From positions 4,358,166 through 4,422,165 of the forward strand of contig FN649735.1 in the NCBI GenBank assembly GCA_000310025.1: a DNA stretch of 64,000 nt, read 5' to 3'. Of the stretch, positions 60,601 through 64,000 are shown piece by piece; position 1 is the stretch's first letter, and each line of letters begins with the position of its first letter. Below the pieces are notes generated by a model. The model searched no databases and was not told where the DNA came from. It saw only the letters and a program-made list of their open reading frames with translations. A program made the position numbers and the translations under genes. Source of the DNA: Ectocarpus siliculosus. Taxonomy: Eukaryota; Sar; Phaeophyceae; Ectocarpales; Ectocarpaceae.

Positions 60601-63004
60601 AGCTCACCCTTCATGCGACTCGCCGAATACCTCACGGCGCTTCGCGCTTGGTGATGTGAGAGCCTGGTCCGGTGAGAACCCGGCGTGCTCCGTCCCGTCT
60701 TTGTAGGGATGCGAGGTCACTGGTCTAACGACTACGGCATGCACGACTATGAGTCCCCCCCCCCCCCCCCCCCCCCCANNNNNNNNNNNNNNNNNNNNNN
60801 NNNNNNNNNNNNNNNNNNNNNNNNNNNNNNNNNNNNNNNNNNNNNNNNNNNNNNNNNNNNNNNNNNNNNNNNNNNNNNCCCGTCTCTTCCCCTTTTGCTA
60901 CGGGGTGGGGTGGCCCGGCCCAAAAGCCGGCGTGTGCCGAACGCAATCCCCCCCCCCCCCCCCCCCCCCCCCCCCGTTTCCTCTCTTGCTCTGTCAAATA
61001 CGTCGTTTTAGTCGGTGACGTGTGGCACCGGAATGCTTTTCTGACAGTCACAGTGCCGAGGTGCGCGAGAGGTGTAGCGCAGACGGGTTGAAACACACAC
61101 AACACACAAACCAGCTCATTGCCTCGAAAGCCACTTCACCATTTTCGTCCGGCCGGAAGCAGAAGGCCGATGTATTTCCGTTGGCCAGTTGGTTCGCGCG
61201 GTCGATGCAAAAAAAAAAAACATAACACTCCTTGAGATTGTGCGACGGCAAGGCAGGAGTCGGCGTCTGCCTCTCTGCCCCGCGACAGAAAAAACACAGC
61301 GAAATATCTCTCGCTCGACTAGAAAGGCGACAGCATGTTGCACGAACCGCTCTCGTGAAGGTATGGGCGATCTGCCATACGTACGCGGGACAGGTCGTCA
61401 TGCGGATCGCATCGCTCGAAACAGCACACCATGCATCAAGTATGCACCACAGGGCGGCGCATCGACACATGCTCAGGCAGCAACCTACTATAATAGACCG
61501 CACCTTTGTCCTGAGCTGGATGCTGTACTGGCTGAAGGTCGCCTCCGCTCTCTCCACGTTGCGGTTGTTGAAGTGTTCCAGCTCGCTCGCAGACGCCACC
61601 CAGTCCAACGACCTCCGGGCCAGGGCAAGGCTGACCTCACTCACCACCTCGGCGAGCCCGCTCCGGGACTCGGTATCTCCCCGAGAAGAGACGTCCTCCA
61701 GAACGCCTTCGTCGGGGGGGGGGGGGCGTCAGTGAAACGAAGGGTGCGGCGGGGTGAAGGCTTGGAAAGGTGGGTGGGGGTACGTATGTATCGTCGAAAT
61801 AAAAACGGTACGCGATGACATCTGACATCTGATCCAAGCTGCTCGTACAGTCTCTAACCTTATGGTATGCGGGAAGCGACACGGGTGCTACTGGATCTCC
61901 GCCTTCAAGTAGCAGTGACATACGACAAGAAGATGACTGGCTTGTTGGCTCCGTGCTTTGTTTCGCGTTTCGAAAATATGTACAGATAAGATTTTGTCAC
62001 TCTTCTTTCTGCCGGAGGATACAGTCGAGAAGCAGGGAATAGACGCGCGTGTAACCGACACATGACACGCCTGAACGCTAGCCTGACAGATTGTGGTGTA
62101 CCCTACACTGTCAACCCCCGGAACCCGGCGGTGGCCACGCCATTGGCACACCATGGCGCCGGTGCAGAGCTTGCACTCGAGACCGCCGTGCCTCATCTAA
62201 GGCTGCGACGAAGTCGACGCGTGGATCTGTATCGAAACTTGGGCCGAACAAAAAAAACAAGCAACATTAGTGTACACAATACCCGCAGGGCCAACGCTCT
62301 CCACGTACTGACCTAGGATGGAGTTTGAGCTTCTGTCGCGGCAGTTAATCGCCACCTGAAGCTTCAGCACGTCCACACCCTCTCCGAGACTGGACGGGGG
62401 CGAGTCATCCAGGTTTCCGAAGCTCGTTCCTCCTCCCTGACGTCGCGGCCACCATCCCGGCGAGGCAAGGTTACATTATTAGTTTGCGCTTGCTGAAGTG
62501 CGACCGTCGACCAAAATGGTCGTGCGTGTGTGTATTCTGTAAGTACGCGGCTTTTGGCCAAGAGGCGAGGTACGAGACAAAGGGCATGACTTCCTCAAGA
62601 CCAGCGCGAAACGGCAGCAGTTTGACCCCTGGGTTATTCCGCCTCGACCATGACATGATGCAGATGCAGTGTCTGTGATGCCAAGACGAAGCTTTGACCA
62701 GGGGATCAACAAGTGTGTCCATGGCATGGGGTTACATGTCCAAAACTGTGGTGCATGTGCTGTAGGTCCTGTAGTTCAGCCTGTTGTCTGGAGTCAAGTG
62801 CCGAACGCGGCGAGGGAGTACGAAGAGGTCTATCGGAGTCGGTGGTCCCGCCAATCAACGAGCTCGTGGTCAAGCGAGTTTTGCTACCATGCGATATCTC
62901 GCGCGTCGTAGCAAAACACACGTGCCGAGGCCGCTGCTGCAAGCGGAATGTTGCCACCAACTACGATGTACGTTGTCAACCAACCTGAAGATCGTCGTCG
63001 ACAT
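57674..63004 (-). CDS. DUF1517-like protein, 5 exons
   Basis: Exons (minus, 5' to 3'): 62888-63004 (tentative), 62313-62436, 61504-61706, 58544-58718, 57674-57831; joined in phase, 258 aa. The match is to the DUF1517 family of cyanobacteria and plastids, function unknown. It has a Gly-rich GGGTSFGN near the start, LKLQVAIN, SGLAEVVSEVSLALARRSLD with W, RAEATFSQYSIQLRTK-IERE, VAVVSLVVALRG after a Gly-rich loop, LKTALQTIASG, and the conserved C-terminal pattern LAAEVLWTPEEPWEVLTRED with a DFPELMDL end. Family members usually have an N-terminal transit region and a membrane segment. The proposed first exon is basic with no clear signal or membrane helix, so the true 5' end may lie elsewhere or beyond the window. 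Introns are 477, 606, 2797 and 712 bp; the largest holds a nested tandem array and an assembly gap. Confidence 0.72.
59520..59560. repeat. (CAG)n microsatellite
   Basis: CAG run in the large intron of the DUF1517-like gene. Confidence 0.9.
59908..60425. repeat. Nested tandem array with foldback units
   Basis: Two levels of repetition. A ~65-bp unit (GTTTGTCATCGGGGTTGGG, TTTTCGTCGCTTGGCAACGA, CGTTGTAAAACAAGCC, C run) occurs four times, near 59908, 60104, 60171 and 60238. An outer ~120-bp block (GAGCTCGGCAACCAGGTTACC, T runs, GGTAACCATAATGRTGG, GTCGAGAACCCTCAYTCCGC) occurs near 59977 and 60307. The unit contains the foldback GTTTTCGTCG...ACGACGTTGTAAAAC, and the outer block contains GGTTACC/GGTAACC arms around the T run. 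Confidence 0.9.
60660..60778 (-). repeat. Short interspersed element, family A (reverse), at gap edge
   Basis: Reverse copy: GAGAACCCGGCGTGCTCCGT, TTTGTAGGGATGCGAGGTCA, GGTCTAACGACTACGGCATG, CGACTATGAGT and then a C run of about 24 that runs into the N gap. The C run (poly-G head of the element) probably stopped the assembly. Confidence 0.85.
60779..60878. other. Assembly gap (100 N)
   Basis: Exactly 100 unknown bases, directly after the C run of a reverse family A element. The sequence that follows (60879-60975) again has element-like pieces (GGCCCGGCCCAAAAGCCGGCG) and another long C run. Confidence 0.99.
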
Positions 63005-64000
63005 CGCCAAAGATATCAACCGGATAATCTGACTGATCATTGATTGATCTTTTCCAAAAGCTGGTGTGGTGGCAAGCCGTGGAGTTGCCGCCCTGTCGGC
63101 CTCCATGCCGGGTGTGGGGAAGTCGATAGGTGCGTGTTTATTGTTCACATCGACCTCGCTAACCGGCGCAGCACTGAAAAGACGTCAGTGCCACCGGGTA
63201 AAACGTAGGTCTAGGGAAGGGGGCCAAACATCGAAAAAAGCGCCATGTGCTAAAAGCGAATGCCAACTTGATCTCTCTACCTACTAATTCTCCGAGACGA
63301 ACATCACAGCACCACACATACCCTCGCCCGAACCTAGGCAGCCACTAATCCAAAAAGCGGACGACTGCCAAAGGGGTATGTGAAGGCCAGCTAAAGCCAG
63401 GATAGCGTGGTACGCTGCATCAATCGAGATAATCGTCCATTCCCAAGATCCAGCAGTCATCATGTCAGCAGCTACACTACAGCAGTGAACATGAGTCAAA
63501 CAAAGTAGCATAGACTACATGTACATACACATCATGGCTCCACGCCTGCCTTCCCCTGAACCTATGTAGGCGGCTAGGTAGGTGTGTGCTGCTGTGGTAC
63601 TTGTGTGACTGTGGGTAAACACAGAAGGTACAGGGAAGTGCAAATACCAGCTATGGGCCCACAAGCCCTCTGATAAAATCATTTCCACTGATCCTTTGAA
63701 AATACTGAAAATACAGTGGTTGAGGCAACTATACGACTGGTCATTTTAGGTCTATACAAGGCTAAATGCCGTACCGTCCGCAGCGCGACCACCCATCAAT
63801 CCTTCAATGACGCTCTACTTTGTCGCGGGCAGCCCGCAAGGCCGAAAGGTAGAGACAGCAGTCGTTGCGGCTACAGAAGTAGATTTCGTCTCTTTGGCTG
63901 CACTTCTGTCTCTTTTTTCTTTTGCGGTGGAAGCAAAAAAAAATTACTTCGAAACGGAACCAAGGCCCAAAAAGGGGTAACGGGGTGAACCACAACACCA
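63005..64000. other. Window end, upstream of the DUF1517-like gene
   Basis: Expected to contain the promoter or further 5' exons of the minus-strand DUF1517-like gene. Open frames up to 90 codons show no recognisable domain. A short stretch near 63125-63170 resembles the degenerate repeat in the RRM-gene intron at 37.9-38.0 kb. Confidence 0.4.

Noticed and set aside
61189-61818. 209-codon plus-strand ORF
   Set aside because: It is antisense to the DUF1517-like exon 61504-61706, which has family similarity and in-phase splice sites on the minus strand.

Overview
The window is a piece of an intron-rich nuclear genome. Every gene found is split into many short exons with GT/AG borders. Introns are mostly 0.5-1.2 kb, many microsatellites are present, and short TTAGGG-type telomere-like blocks are scattered through it. 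This gene architecture, mixed base composition and repeat style fit a photosynthetic stramenopile, most likely a brown alga; that placement is inference, not proven. Two 100-base N runs are scaffold gaps.

Five multi-exon genes can be reconstructed by hand with consistent splice phase. (1) 1937-17492, minus: an MSH2-type DNA mismatch repair ATPase with 17 exons, complete from the connector domain to the C-terminus but apparently lacking the N-terminal MutS domain I. (2) 17724-23528, plus: an F-box plus RCC1-repeat protein, head-to-head with MSH2 across about 230 bp. (3) 26400-33190, minus: a chimeric protein with an N-terminal PPGG motif, a degenerate lumazine-synthase-like domain and a calcyphosin-like EF-hand array. 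(4) 35626-47262, plus: an RRM protein whose remaining ~990 residues are Gly/Met/Pro-rich, RGG-rich and Gly/Tyr/Ser/Gln-rich low complexity, like prion-like RNA-binding proteins. (5) 57674-63004, minus: a protein resembling the cyanobacterial/plastid DUF1517 family, with a tentative 5' exon.

The layout alternates divergent and convergent pairs. MSH2 and the F-box/RCC1 gene share a short divergent promoter. The F-box/RCC1 and EF-hand genes converge over 2.9 kb. The EF-hand and RRM genes diverge over 2.4 kb. The RRM and DUF1517 genes converge over about 10.4 kb in which no gene could be supported.

The rest is repeat material: about ten copies of a short interspersed element with a G-rich head, two of which carry a hairpin with compensatory changes; an 8-bp minisatellite; several local tandem duplications; a nested tandem array at 59.9-60.4 kb; and a recurrent 10-mer. 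The genes do not form an obvious pathway. The most unusual items are the lumazine-synthase/EF-hand fusion and the domain I-less MSH2.
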